A stretch of DNA of 61,076 nt from NCBI GenBank assembly GCA_944390885.1, contig CALXRP010000011.1:1-61076 (forward strand), read 5' to 3'. The position numbers and the translations under genes are program-made. Within the stretch, counting starts at the first letter, position 1; the number at the start of each line of letters is the position of its first letter. The stretch comes from an uncultured Alphaproteobacteria bacterium (GTDB taxonomy: Bacteria > Pseudomonadota > Alphaproteobacteria > RF32 > CAG-239). The notes beneath the pieces are model-generated. The model saw only the letters and a program-made list of their open reading frames with translations. It ran no database searches and was not told the origin of the DNA. Of this stretch, positions 25,693-33,625 are shown piece after piece.

Positions 25693-26956
25693 AATCATCG
25701 CCTTTGCATTTGATACTCCCGATATCGGATACCGCAACCAACTGATCGGGGCCATTGATGCCATCCATCAAAAAGTAGGTTCTGCATATCCTGCTGCCAA
25801 ATGTTTATTGCTGCCGCAAGAAGTTATTGAGGCCAAAGATTTGCCTCAATCTTTTTGTTATACAAATTTCAGCGGATATAAAAAATTTCGCGTTAAAGTA
25901 TTTTCTGTTCTGGACACCTGGCTTAAACATACAACAGAGATCCCGCGTGTTTTTCTAACCCCTTATAATCTGACAGAAAGCACTTCTCCCGACATTAATG
26001 CAGATATGATCTGCCGCGCAGTCAAAGAATATTATAAGCAACATAATTTAGGTGAAATCCTGACCGTGGCATTAAGCAGCAAACTGCATAATTACAAATA
26101 CATAGATTTTATCAATGTTCCTAAACATATGTTAAACTTTTCCGTCCGAATTCGTCTGTTGCAAAACAAAAAACTGCGAAAAAAAGTACTAATCACGGTC
26201 GGAATCATCCATTCTTTCAGTAAAGAAAATATTTCAAAAAAGAAAAAAGAGCTTGAGCACCAATTTTCCCAGCCGACAAAAGAAGCTTATAGGTCGGCCC
26301 ATATAAAAAAACTGCAAAAGATATTAGAAAAAAATAAAAAGGTTGTTATTTGCTTGGGAGGCCGCACAGAAGGCAGCGAAATTATTTTCGATATTAACTA
26401 TGCCCAAACCCTGTTTGAAAAATGCCTCTCACTCGCACGCCATCAATACGGCATAATAATTGTCAACGGCCCACGCACGCCCAATGATGTAACAGACTAC
26501 CTGCATGAAAAAGCCCAACAACATCAGGATATTATATTTCATAATTGCAAACACATTGCCCAAACAGAAAGAGAAAAAAACAAATGGCGTTTGTACACCG
26601 GAAAATTTGAACACGAATTTTCCCAGCATGAAAAAATCGGCAATATTTATCCCGCCGTCTTAGGTTTTGGAAATACGCTTGCCGTTCACACTGTTGATAG
26701 TTTTTCCTGTTGTGAAACGCTAAGCGTCGGCATCCCGACAGCAATCAGCACAGACGGCATCCACATCAACAAAAGCATCCGCCCGGACACTATAAATATG
26801 TTTCAGCTAATGACCCCCAAATATGCTTTAGACTTTGAAGAATTTACCAAACTTGCCTGTTATATGGAGCTTGAGCCCCAAAACCTCAAACCTGCTCTCT
26901 TGTCAAATCCGCTAAAAGTTTTTGCTGAAGCTATCATAAACCGAATAAAATTATAA
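25670..26956 (+). CDS. ELM1/GtrOC1-like putative glycosyltransferase
   Basis: 428-residue protein resembling the ELM1 (mitochondrial fission)/GtrOC1 family, which has a GT-B-like fold. Supporting parts are a VVICLGGRTEGSE strand-loop in the second half, IIIVNGPRTPNDVTDYL, and the C-terminal LAVHTVDSFSCCETLSVGIPTA, corresponding to the ADSVSM...EA..TGKP segment of the family. Bacterial members modify O-antigen or lipid A glycans. It overlaps the upstream 235-residue gene by 23 bp and is followed after 1 bp by a class D beta-lactamase gene. Assignment is by motif order only. Confidence 0.55.
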   Translation: MTARKKSKIIAFAFDTPDIGYRNQLIGAIDAIHQKVGSAYPAAKCLLLPQEVIEAKDLPQSFCYTNFSGYKKFRVKVFSVLDTWLKHTTEIPRVFLTPYNLTESTSPDINADMICRAVKEYYKQHNLGEILTVALSSKLHNYKYIDFINVPKHMLNFSVRIRLLQNKKLRKKVLITVGIIHSFSKENISKKKKELEHQFSQPTKEAYRSAHIKKLQKILEKNKKVVICLGGRTEGSEIIFDINYAQTLFEKCLSLARHQYGIIIVNGPRTPNDVTDYLHEKAQQHQDIIFHNCKHIAQTEREKNKWRLYTGKFEHEFSQHEKIGNIYPAVLGFGNTLAVHTVDSFSCCETLSVGIPTAISTDGIHINKSIRPDTINMFQLMTPKYALDFEEFTKLACYMELEPQNLKPALLSNPLKVFAEAIINRIKL

Positions 26957-26957
26957 A

Positions 26958-27782
26958 ATGACAATGAAATCGATTCTGCTTTTGACATTCACACTCTTAT
27001 TATTTTCCTGCCACAAAGAAACAACGGAAGAAATTGACCTCTCTCCATATTTCAAAGGAATAAACGGGAGCGCCGTTTTTTATAATCCCGCACTGCAAAC
27101 CTACAAAATCCATAACCCGTCTTTAAGCTGCAACCAATCCTCGCCCTGTTCAACATTCAAAATTATGTCTGCATATATGGCTCTGTCCGAAAACATAATC
27201 ACTCAAGAAAATTCAAACATTGAATGGAGCGGAAAAGATTATGAAAATCCCGCTTGGAACAAAAATATGAATATCAAAGAAGCATTCAAAACATCCTGCG
27301 TTTGGTACTTTCGAACGCTGATCAATCAAATACCGCAGCAAACCGTAAAAAACTATCTGCAAAAATACCATTACGGCAACCAAGATATTTCAGACTGGTA
27401 CGGACATCAAAACACCAACACAGACATCGCGGAATTTAAAGGTTTCTGGATAGAGTCATCGCTGCAAATTTCCCCTTTGGAGCAGGTTAAATTTCTGGAA
27501 AAACTTTTCTCGGAAGAAAATCAAGCAACCCAAACATTAAAAAACATAATGCTCGTCAAAGACGGAGCTGTCAAAATCTACGGAAAAACCGGTTTGGGAA
27601 TAAAAAATGACTTAGTCGATACTGCTTGGTTTGTCGGCTTTTATGAACAAAACGATCATAAAATTTTCTTTGCCGTCAGATTGCACGACAAAACAAACAG
27701 CATAAAAGACTACCGACATTTAGCCAGCTTTTACGCCAAACAAATCACGCTTGATATCATACAAAATGCAAATGTCTTCTGA
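26958..27782 (+). CDS. Class D (OXA-type) beta-lactamase, lipoprotein
   Basis: 274-residue serine beta-lactamase fold. All class D elements are visible: STFK at residues 65-68 (nucleophile Ser and carboxylatable Lys), SCV at 113-115, YGN at 139-141, the W in FKGFWIESSLQISPLEQV at 164, and KTG at 210-212. The N-terminus carries a type II signal peptide ending LLLFSC (Cys 18), so the enzyme should be anchored to a membrane facing the periplasm. It starts 1 bp after the ELM1-like gene. It hydrolyses beta-lactams or acts as a penicillin-binding relative. Sequence looks distant from the clinical OXA groups, so activity and spectrum are unknown. Confidence 0.85.
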   Translation: MTMKSILLLTFTLLLFSCHKETTEEIDLSPYFKGINGSAVFYNPALQTYKIHNPSLSCNQSSPCSTFKIMSAYMALSENIITQENSNIEWSGKDYENPAWNKNMNIKEAFKTSCVWYFRTLINQIPQQTVKNYLQKYHYGNQDISDWYGHQNTNTDIAEFKGFWIESSLQISPLEQVKFLEKLFSEENQATQTLKNIMLVKDGAVKIYGKTGLGIKNDLVDTAWFVGFYEQNDHKIFFAVRLHDKTNSIKDYRHLASFYAKQITLDIIQNANVF

Positions 27783-27903
27783 CAAAACGTCTCAGCAAAA
27801 CAACCGATAAAAATAGTCGCAATTTATATCTTTATGAAATTTTAAGAAAAAAATTACACATAAATTATACTATTGTATAACATAAATAAAGAAAGGAATA
27901 TTT

Positions 27904-28398
27904 ATGTTAAAGGCCATTTTAATCTTACCGTTCAATGTATTAATCACCATTCCGTTATTTATCTTATATTTTAACGGCTTTGAAACCATCGGAACAAAAA
28001 ACATTTTTCTGTTATTTTTAACCCCCATGCTATTTATAAGCGGCTTAACCTTAATGTTCTGGACAATGAAACTTTTTGCCCAAGTCGGTAAAGGCTCCCC
28101 TGCACCATGGGATCCGATAAACAAATTAATCACCCACGGTCCCTATGCTTATGTCCGAAACCCCATGCTCCTCGGTGTTTTTTTGTTCTTGGGCGGAGAA
28201 TGCCTATTGTTCCAAAGCCTGCCTTTAACTTATTATCTGCTTACTTTTATCGGGATCAATCTGATTTATTTTCCGTTAATTGAAGAAAAAGGATTACACA
28301 AACGATACGGATCAGAATATCTGGAATACAAAAGAAACGTTCCGAGATTTTTCCCCAGATTAACACCCTACCTGCCTCCCCAATCAGATAAAAAATGA
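27904..28398 (+). CDS. Isoprenylcysteine methyltransferase-family membrane protein
   Basis: 164-residue membrane protein of the ICMT/PEMT fold. It has about four hydrophobic helices and the SAM-binding C-terminal signature GPYAYVRNPMLLGVFLF (about 79-95), followed by EEKGLHKRYGSEYLEYKRNVPRFFP. Bacterial members methylate lipids or unknown acceptors. GAAAGGAATATTT precedes the start. The gene is transcribed in the same direction as the beta-lactamase, 120 bp downstream. Confidence 0.85.
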   Translation: MLKAILILPFNVLITIPLFILYFNGFETIGTKNIFLLFLTPMLFISGLTLMFWTMKLFAQVGKGSPAPWDPINKLITHGPYAYVRNPMLLGVFLFLGGECLLFQSLPLTYYLLTFIGINLIYFPLIEEKGLHKRYGSEYLEYKRNVPRFFPRLTPYLPPQSDKK

Positions 28399-28427
28399 TT
28401 GCATCTTTATAAAAGGATATTTTACAA

Positions 28428-28541
28428 ATGAAATTTTCTATTCCAGCTCAAACAATTCATAAAATATACTTCATATTACCAATATTCATTCTTTCGGGAT
28501 GTATTGGATATACCCATAGTTATAAAGCAGCCATTTTATAG
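28428..28541 (+). CDS. Possible 37-residue lipoprotein
   Basis: Short ORF with AAAAGGA seven bases before the ATG. The peptide has a hydrophobic core and lipobox ILSGC (Cys 25), leaving a 13-residue mature lipopeptide. It may be a genuine small lipoprotein, or a lipoprotein gene truncated by an early stop. A GCAGCC/GGCTGC inverted repeat spans its end (about 28527-28546). Confidence 0.4.
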   Translation: MKFSIPAQTIHKIYFILPIFILSGCIGYTHSYKAAIL

Positions 28542-28648
28542 GCTGCTACTAGTATTGGTGATATTCAACTCATGATTTACAAACTTAAAGAAACTTTAAC
28601 CACTTTCTAACTAATATTATCAATAGAAATATTTGCGGAGGCCTCAAA

Positions 28649-29437
28649 ATGAAAAGAATCAATATCCTATTAAGCACTCTGTTTTTAATATCTTTTTCTA
28701 ATCCTGCAATATCTGAAGATGCTAACAATATCGTTACTAATTTCATAAACACCATAAAAGAAGATAACCCCGAAAAAATAGCCGATTTATTTACATACCC
28801 TATAATTCGTTGGTCTCTAGTCCCCAATATCAATAACAAACAAGAATTTTTAGAAAAATACGATATGCTTTTTGATGAAAAACTAAAACAAAGAATCATA
28901 AATCCGAATAATTGGAAAATTATGAAATCTGGCCAGGCAATGATGAACAATGGGGAAATATGGCTGGATTATGATGGTTTAGTCATTTCTTTCCCCTATT
29001 TTGCAACAGAAAAAGAAAAAATATATACTAAAATGCTTATCCAAAAAGATAAAGACAGATTACCAGCATCCCTTAAAAATTTCAAATCAAACGTTTTATT
29101 CTTTAAGATAAATAACGGGATAGGAAGAATAGATTTATTACCTCGAGTCACGGAAGATATTACGGAAGAAGAAAAATATCAATATGCTTTTTGGAATAAT
29201 GGAAAAGAAATGTCCGACGAACCAGATATAATTTTAAAAAATGGATCTATGACAGTAGAAGGAAATCCTGGGAGCGAACATACTGGAAGAAACGAACGTT
29301 ATATTTTCAAAAGTGGAACATACACCTACTCTTTCAATTTAAACAATATCGCACGCAGTGATCAAAATTATCGCGAATTAAACATCTACAAAGATGACGA
29401 ACTTATAATCTCATATCCTGCAGAAATTTTTAAATAA
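28649..29437 (+). CDS. Exported hypothetical protein
   Basis: 262-residue protein with a Sec signal peptide (MKRINILLSTLFLISF, cleavage probably after SNPAIS near residue 22). The first half looks helical, with a NTF2/DUF-like beginning (IVTNFINTIKEDNPEKIADLF); the second half is beta-rich and Tyr/Asn-rich. No catalytic motif recognised. GCGGAGG precedes the start. AT-rich composition suggests recent acquisition. Confidence 0.7.
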   Translation: MKRINILLSTLFLISFSNPAISEDANNIVTNFINTIKEDNPEKIADLFTYPIIRWSLVPNINNKQEFLEKYDMLFDEKLKQRIINPNNWKIMKSGQAMMNNGEIWLDYDGLVISFPYFATEKEKIYTKMLIQKDKDRLPASLKNFKSNVLFFKINNGIGRIDLLPRVTEDITEEEKYQYAFWNNGKEMSDEPDIILKNGSMTVEGNPGSEHTGRNERYIFKSGTYTYSFNLNNIARSDQNYRELNIYKDDELIISYPAEIFK

Positions 29438-29985
29438 ATCATAAATTATCACCAAATGAGTTCGGAAAATTCTCCCAAAATGCAATTTTCAAAAAAGCAA
29501 CATTCGAACTCAGTTAAGCTCTTGATTTATAAAAAAAACTTCTCTTAGTTTTGCCAGGCTTTAGCCGCAGCAAAAGTTAGTTGTTCGCGTAAGTAGAAAA
29601 GTAAAACTTTTCGTAACGACGCAAAAACGGCAGTTTTTATACCTGCCGTTTGAAGAGGAGTCTTGCTTCGTAAGGCTCGCCTTAAAACGGCGCGCCAACG
29701 ACGCTTCGGACATTTGACTTGTAATACCCCTACGGCTGGCTCTCGCTTGCCTCGGCGCTTAACAAGTCGGCACATCACCATTAAAAAAAGCGCCATCAAG
29801 GCGCTTTTTTTAATGGTGATGCTGTTAGCCTAAAGTTGCGGAAACCTCCCCTAGTTGCTTACATTTGGTAACTCAATATAGTATCCAAATTAAATGTCTA
29901 AAATCCGGTGGACTGACTTGCTTTTTATAAAAAGGTAATATAAACTCGCTTTAATTGTATATTTATAGCATTTTAAGAGGCAAAA
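29438..29985. other. Repeat-rich intergenic region at island boundary
   Basis: 548 bases without a convincing gene. It contains an 8-bp inverted repeat TGAGTTCG/CGAACTCA (29457-29464 and 29504-29511), a hairpin AAACGGCAG/CTGCCGTTT (about 29624-29651), GC-rich words shared in part with the region 103-245 (AACTAACT and GCTGCGG on the minus strand), and the 49-nt perfect hairpin at 29773-29821. A minus-strand ORF of 84 codons across it is Arg-rich, has no RBS and is probably spurious. The last 100 bases should hold the mod promoter. Confidence 0.5.
29773..29821. terminator. Perfect 22-bp hairpin, bidirectional terminator-like
   Basis: The arms CATCACCATTAAAAAAAGCG and its complement, extended by CC/GG, form a 22-bp perfect stem around the loop ATCAA. 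A7/T7 blocks lie within the arms next to the GC-rich GCGCC/GGCGC top, which would terminate transcription from either side. Confidence 0.75.
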
Positions 29986-31485
29986 ATGGCGGAAAATATT
30001 GAGATTAAAAAGGTTGACGGCAAAAGTTTGGATATTGAGGCGGTTGATAAAGAAAAATTAAAAGCCGTGTTTCCGCAATGTTTTAGCGAAGGCAAACTGG
30101 ATATAGACAAGTTGTTGTCTTTGTGTGGTGAATATATAGACAACGATTTTGAGAAATACAAGTTTGAATGGAAAGGCAAATCCGAGTGCTATAAAATTGC
30201 CTGCAAACGTTCAACCGGAACTCTCCGCCCCTGTGTGCAAGAAAGTGTGGATTTTGAAAATACCAATAATCTGTATATTGAGGGCGATAATTTAGAAGTC
30301 TTGAAGCTCTTGCAAAATGCTTATTATCGCAAGGTTAAGATGATTTATATAGATCCGCCGTATAATACCGGTAATGACTTTGTTTATGAAGATGATTTCA
30401 AAGACCCTTTAGCAAAATATAAGGAAATTACATCGCAAACAACCAAATCTAACCCCGAAACTATGGGCAGATATCACACAAACTGGTTGAATATGATGTA
30501 TCCCAGATTGCGTTTGGCGGCTAATTTGCTCCGTGATGACGGTGTGATTTTTATTTCTATTGATGATAATGAAGTTACAAATTTGAGAAAACTTTGTGAT
30601 GAAGTCTTCGGTGAAGAGAATTTTGTGGCTCAAGTAATTGTACAGACTAATCCTAGGGGCAGAACTTTTGATAGATTTATAGCCAAAACGCATGAATATT
30701 TATTAGTCTATACAAAAAATATAGACATCGATGGATTACATGAGGTCCAAAAAGATGAAAAGGCTATCGCGGAATACAATAAAGAAGATGCAAATGGAAA
30801 ATATCGGTTGCTCGAATTAAGAAATAGAAATCCGGTCTTTAATAGAAGTAATCGTCCGTTAATGTTTTATCCTTTATATGCTAATCCTGAAACACTAGAA
30901 GTTTCTTTAACTAAAACAGATAAACATACCATTGAAATATTCCCAAGAAATTCACAAGGCGAAGATGGTTGTTGGACTTGGGGGCGAGAAAAAGCAACAA
31001 ATTATACAAATCTATTAGTAGCAAATCTTGCTAACACAGGGAAATGGAGCGTTTTTAGAAAAGATTATTTAGAAGGAACTAGTCTTTATACTAAAAGTAA
31101 GGCTTTATGGCTAGATAAAGAAATGAACCATGAAAATGGAAAAGAGCTTATGGGAAAATTATTTGGAAAAACACCGTTTGATTTTCCTAAGTCGTTGGAT
31201 TATATAAAAAAATGCTTACAGCTTGGCACATTTGGAGCAGAGCCTCAAATAGTCCTTGACTTTTTCTCCGGTTCAGCTACCACCGCTCATGCAGTTATGC
31301 AGCTTAATGCCGAAGATGGTGGCAATCGCCAGTTTATTATGGTGCAGTTGCCGGAGTTGACGGATGAAAAATCCGAAGCTTATAAAGCCGGTTATAAAAA
31401 TATTTGTGAAATCGGTAAAGAACGTAGAACTGTTGTAGGGGGCATTAATGAAATTGGATTTAGATTATATAAAAAAACTTCTTAA
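29986..31485 (+). CDS. mod: Type III restriction-modification methyltransferase Mod, C-terminally short
   Basis: 499-residue adenine-specific DNA methyltransferase of the type III Mod family (beta class). The catalytic DPPY is in MIYIDPPYNTGNDF (residues about 122-135), and the SAM-binding FxGxG-type FDFFSGSATTAHAV is at about 424-437. Normal Mod proteins are about 600-680 residues and continue after the GFR-x-FK strand. Here the protein stops right at GFRLYKKTS, where a DUF2513 gene begins inside it. The last 100 or more residues are therefore missing. AAGAGG precedes the start. Res is also broken downstream, so the locus could methylate at best but not restrict. Confidence 0.85.
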   Translation: MAENIEIKKVDGKSLDIEAVDKEKLKAVFPQCFSEGKLDIDKLLSLCGEYIDNDFEKYKFEWKGKSECYKIACKRSTGTLRPCVQESVDFENTNNLYIEGDNLEVLKLLQNAYYRKVKMIYIDPPYNTGNDFVYEDDFKDPLAKYKEITSQTTKSNPETMGRYHTNWLNMMYPRLRLAANLLRDDGVIFISIDDNEVTNLRKLCDEVFGEENFVAQVIVQTNPRGRTFDRFIAKTHEYLLVYTKNIDIDGLHEVQKDEKAIAEYNKEDANGKYRLLELRNRNPVFNRSNRPLMFYPLYANPETLEVSLTKTDKHTIEIFPRNSQGEDGCWTWGREKATNYTNLLVANLANTGKWSVFRKDYLEGTSLYTKSKALWLDKEMNHENGKELMGKLFGKTPFDFPKSLDYIKKCLQLGTFGAEPQIVLDFFSGSATTAHAVMQLNAEDGGNRQFIMVQLPELTDEKSEAYKAGYKNICEIGKERRTVVGGINEIGFRLYKKTS

Positions 31486-31882
31486 TATAATGAACGAATG
31501 TGAAGAAGACCAAGTCCAACTTGGATATTTGTTCAGTGAGTTAAAAAAAGTTTATCCTGTAACAGATAATTTAATAGAAGATTTATCAGAAAAAAAATTG
31601 AGAAATCACCTACACATTCTATTTGAGGCAAGCTACATTCAGTCTTCCACTGCTGATTTAGGGTTTAAAACTTGTTTGAGCGGAGAGGTTATTTGTAATC
31701 TTAGTGCACGATATTGGTTTACAATGGATGGTTACAAATTATTAGAAAGTATAAATAATGACACTTTATTTAATAAGTTAAAAAGTGGTATTTCATATTT
31801 TGGAATTGAAACCTTAAAACAAATTCCAGCAATAACAATAGAGCTAATCAAAGATGAATTAATGAAAAGGATTGGCTTATGA
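31448..31882 (+). CDS. DUF2513-like protein
   Basis: 144-residue protein. The start MKLDLDYIKKLL, a winged-helix-like middle and FTMDGYKLLESINNDTLFNKL near residues 92-112 match the DUF2513 family, small proteins common in phages and defence loci. Its first 38 bp overlap the 3' end of mod, with GGGGG as RBS inside mod. The overlap position coincides with the point where mod loses similarity to its family, so the gene may have been inserted by recombination. Function unknown. Confidence 0.7.
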   Translation: MKLDLDYIKKLLNIMNECEEDQVQLGYLFSELKKVYPVTDNLIEDLSEKKLRNHLHILFEASYIQSSTADLGFKTCLSGEVICNLSARYWFTMDGYKLLESINNDTLFNKLKSGISYFGIETLKQIPAITIELIKDELMKRIGL

Positions 31883-32023
31883 AACTAAAGTTTAAGAATC
31901 AAGATTTTCAAAATGATGCCGTGGAAACGGTGGCAAGGCTTTTCAAGGGGCAAGAAAAGGCTACCAGCGCACTTGGCAAATCGGCGCGGAATAAAGGGCT
32001 TTACGGAAAGGATTTAAAACGAA

Positions 32024-32051
32024 AAAAGAGGAAGTATAAACTTCCTCTTTT
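32024..32051. terminator. Bidirectional terminator beside the tRNA-Glu-like fragment
   Basis: AAAAGAGGAAGT pairs with ACTTCCTCTTTT around ATAA. It lies 4 bases left of the tRNA-like fragment, the same arrangement as the terminator at 51488-51518 beside the intact tRNA-Glu. Confidence 0.8.
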
Positions 32052-32055
32052 CAAA

Positions 32056-32073
32056 TTGGTGATCCCAACGCGA
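32056..32073 (-). other. tRNA-Glu 3'-end fragment, candidate attachment site
   Basis: The 18 bases match the 3' end of the intact tRNA-Glu at 51523-51540 at 16 of 18 positions, including the CCA complement TGG, in the same orientation. Similarity ends after 18 bases. Together with the neighbouring terminator it looks like the left attachment-site scar of an element integrated at tRNA-Glu. The match could also derive from another tRNA with a similar acceptor end. Confidence 0.5.
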
Positions 32074-32189
32074 TGAATTTCGAACTTTTACTTTCTCCGG
32101 AGTATTATAAACCAACAATGGAAACATATATTCTCGTTGAAAAATTTATGCAAAATAACATTCAATATCAAACAGTTACAAATGCTTAA
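32073..32189 (+). pseudogene. 38-codon ORF, possible gene remnant
   Basis: Open frame beginning ATGAATTTCGAACTT directly inside the tRNA-like fragment. It encodes MNFELLLSPEYYKPTMETYI and 18 more residues. There is no Shine-Dalgarno. It may be the end of a gene whose start was lost at the junction. Low confidence. Confidence 0.25.
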
Positions 32190-32194
32190 TATAG

Positions 32195-32223
32195 TTGACA
32201 AGTCACCTTAAATGAGGTATACT
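32195..32223 (+). promoter_or_regulatory. Sigma-70-type promoter of structured leader
   Basis: TTGACA (32195-32200), a 17-bp spacer and TATACT (32218-32223). The predicted start point, 7 bases after the -10 box, is G32230, exactly the first base of an 8-bp hairpin. This is the best promoter match in the window. Confidence 0.8.
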
Positions 32224-32229
32224 ATAATT

Positions 32230-32441
32230 GTATCTTAGAAATAAGATACCTGGAATTTTCTGAGGTTTTCTCGGTGACTCTTGTGCGTTGCTAGTGCTTA
32301 GCGAGTAGTCTGTCAAAAAAATATCCGGACCGAAACTAGTATCTTGGGGCTTCAGTGATGAAGTTTTAAGGTACTTTTTTTGTATCTTATTTGTTTCGGA
32401 GGCCCTGAGATTTTGTCGAATCCTACTATGTACAGGAGGCA
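32230..32441 (+). ncRNA. Structured leader RNA / attenuator or small RNA
   Basis: About 210 bases from the predicted start to the next gene with strong nested pairing. The elements are: GTATCTTA-GAAA-TAAGATAC (32230-32249); TTGCTA/TAGCGA (about 32287-32303) enclosed by GACT/AGTC; CCGAAAC (32330-32336) with GTTTCGG (32393-32399); and inside that AGTATCTT (32338-32345) with AAGGTACT (32368-32375), enclosing CTTCA-GTGA-TGAAG. The AAGGTACT arm runs into seven Ts (to 32381), an intrinsic terminator. GTATCTT occurs three times and TAAGATAC could pair with any copy, so alternative structures are possible. Could be an attenuator for the downstream gene or an independent RNA of about 150 nt. I do not recognise a known RNA family. 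Confidence 0.6.
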
Positions 32442-32444
32442 CAA

Positions 32445-33170
32445 ATGATTGATATTCAAAACATAATTAAACAGTACATTGCCACGAAAATTCGTTTTAA
32501 CTGTTATAATAATATACAGTTAAGAACAAAGGACATAAAAGAACTGTCCTCAGATATTAATAATCGAATGATTTATGATGAATTAAACGCGTTAGAAAAT
32601 GCAAAAATCATCAAAATCCAACAAGTCGCCAAGGCAAATATATTATTCGACAACCGTGAAAATTGGATAATGTATAAACAAAAATTCTGCCGCTATTCCA
32701 TTGATATTTTACAACCGGAATATTTTGAGCTCAGACCTATTACTGAAAGTAATTGGGCAATTAAAGCCTATGTTGATACCGTAAATTGGAACTTTGTTGT
32801 GGAATTGAATGGTATTGAGGAAAAATGTTATGTCCCACTAAAGCAAAAAAAGAATTCATTGATTAGAAAATTTTGGGAATATGCCCAAAATAATATCAAT
32901 ACAGAATTCTACTGTGATAAAGAGGCAAATTACTTTGGGAATTGTGCAGAATCTCTGAGTTCTTTTTTTAGACGATTTTGTGTAGATTTAAAAAAATATT
33001 TTCTTTATATTTCAAAGGGTAAAGTTAGATTTACTCCAATAATCTACTCTGATGTACTAAAAACTAATAACGTAAAAAAATTGGTTTTTTATCCCAACAC
33101 AAAGCGCAGGCAAACTTATGAATGTGAGTTCGATGACAATGATAAGTTTTTAGGTTGGAGAAAACTTTAA
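32445..33170 (+). CDS. Hypothetical protein behind structured leader
   Basis: 241-residue protein, not recognised. The first 65 residues look like a winged helix (KDIKELSSDINNRMIYDELNALENAKII is a plausible HTH-wing). The remainder is alpha/beta with many Trp, Tyr and Lys. A very strong Shine-Dalgarno (AGGAGG, 7 bases before ATG) follows the structured leader. It is the first gene inside the left junction of the element and the only plus-strand gene there. An attenuator-controlled DNA- or RNA-binding protein is a reasonable guess, nothing more. Confidence 0.6.
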   Translation: MIDIQNIIKQYIATKIRFNCYNNIQLRTKDIKELSSDINNRMIYDELNALENAKIIKIQQVAKANILFDNRENWIMYKQKFCRYSIDILQPEYFELRPITESNWAIKAYVDTVNWNFVVELNGIEEKCYVPLKQKKNSLIRKFWEYAQNNINTEFYCDKEANYFGNCAESLSSFFRRFCVDLKKYFLYISKGKVRFTPIIYSDVLKTNNVKKLVFYPNTKRRQTYECEFDDNDKFLGWRKL

Positions 33171-33189
33171 AATAAATAAAAATGTCAAA

Positions 33190-33220
33190 TGCCCTGCGGC
33201 TTGTCGGTTGCAGGGTATCT
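33190..33220 (+). terminator. Intrinsic terminator
   Basis: GCCCTGC pairs with GCAGGGT around an 11-base loop, followed by ATCTTTT, 20 bp after the stop of the 241-residue gene. Confidence 0.65.
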
Positions 33221-33221
33221 T

Positions 33222-33428
33222 TTATGCCTTTATAAATTCGTGGCATTTGTTGGGGTAAGGGCTGTAAGGACATCTGCCACCGTGAGGCTTAGTTGCCTCT
33301 TTACCACAATATCTGCAAATATATTTGGCAGGCACGACATGTTTTTTCAAAATCGCCTTGAGCTTTTTAATTTCTTTTTTTAGATAAATTATTTCGTTGA
33401 TATATTTAATTTTTTCATCAGTATTCAT
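33222..33428 (-). CDS. Small zinc-ribbon-like protein
   Basis: 68-residue protein. A basic amphipathic helix (residues about 4-32, coiled-coil-like) is followed by a Cys-rich module YICRYCG-(8)-GRCPYSPYPNKCHEFI with four Cys and a His that could bind zinc. The pattern is similar to small zinc-ribbon proteins found next to mobile-element genes. No clear Shine-Dalgarno. It converges with the 241-residue gene. Confidence 0.55.
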   Translation of the reverse strand: MNTDEKIKYINEIIYLKKEIKKLKAILKKHVVPAKYICRYCGKEATKPHGGRCPYSPYPNKCHEFIKA

Positions 33429-33625
33429 TGTTTTTACTCGAGTTTTATTAAAATACGTAACGAAATTATTTTATTGCACACATAAACATATCATTTCCCG
33501 TTCATCTCTTGACCGGAGAATAATGGCATTTCATTTTTGAGTATCATTGACCGTTTTTTTATCACCCCTGCATTGTCCACCGCGGAAAATGCAGGTATTA
33601 AAAATTTACATCTGAAAGTTTGATA

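Larger units (their letters stand above)
31879..32076 (+). pseudogene. res: Truncated type III restriction subunit Res (N-terminal fragment)
   Basis: Only the first 25-30 codons look like Res: MKLKFKNQDFQNDAVETVAR then LFKGQEKAT, the usual N-terminal beginning of type III restriction helicases of about 900-1000 residues. After that the frame runs through basic codons, an intrinsic terminator (32024-32051) and a fragment of tRNA 3' end, and stops at 32076. The helicase and nuclease domains are absent. The break lies at the presumed left junction of the 32.06-51.52 kb element. Confidence 0.75.

Noticed and set aside
29545..29799. 84-codon minus-strand ORF across the intergenic repeats
   Set aside because: Arg-rich, no RBS and composed of hairpin arms; more likely non-coding repeat sequence.
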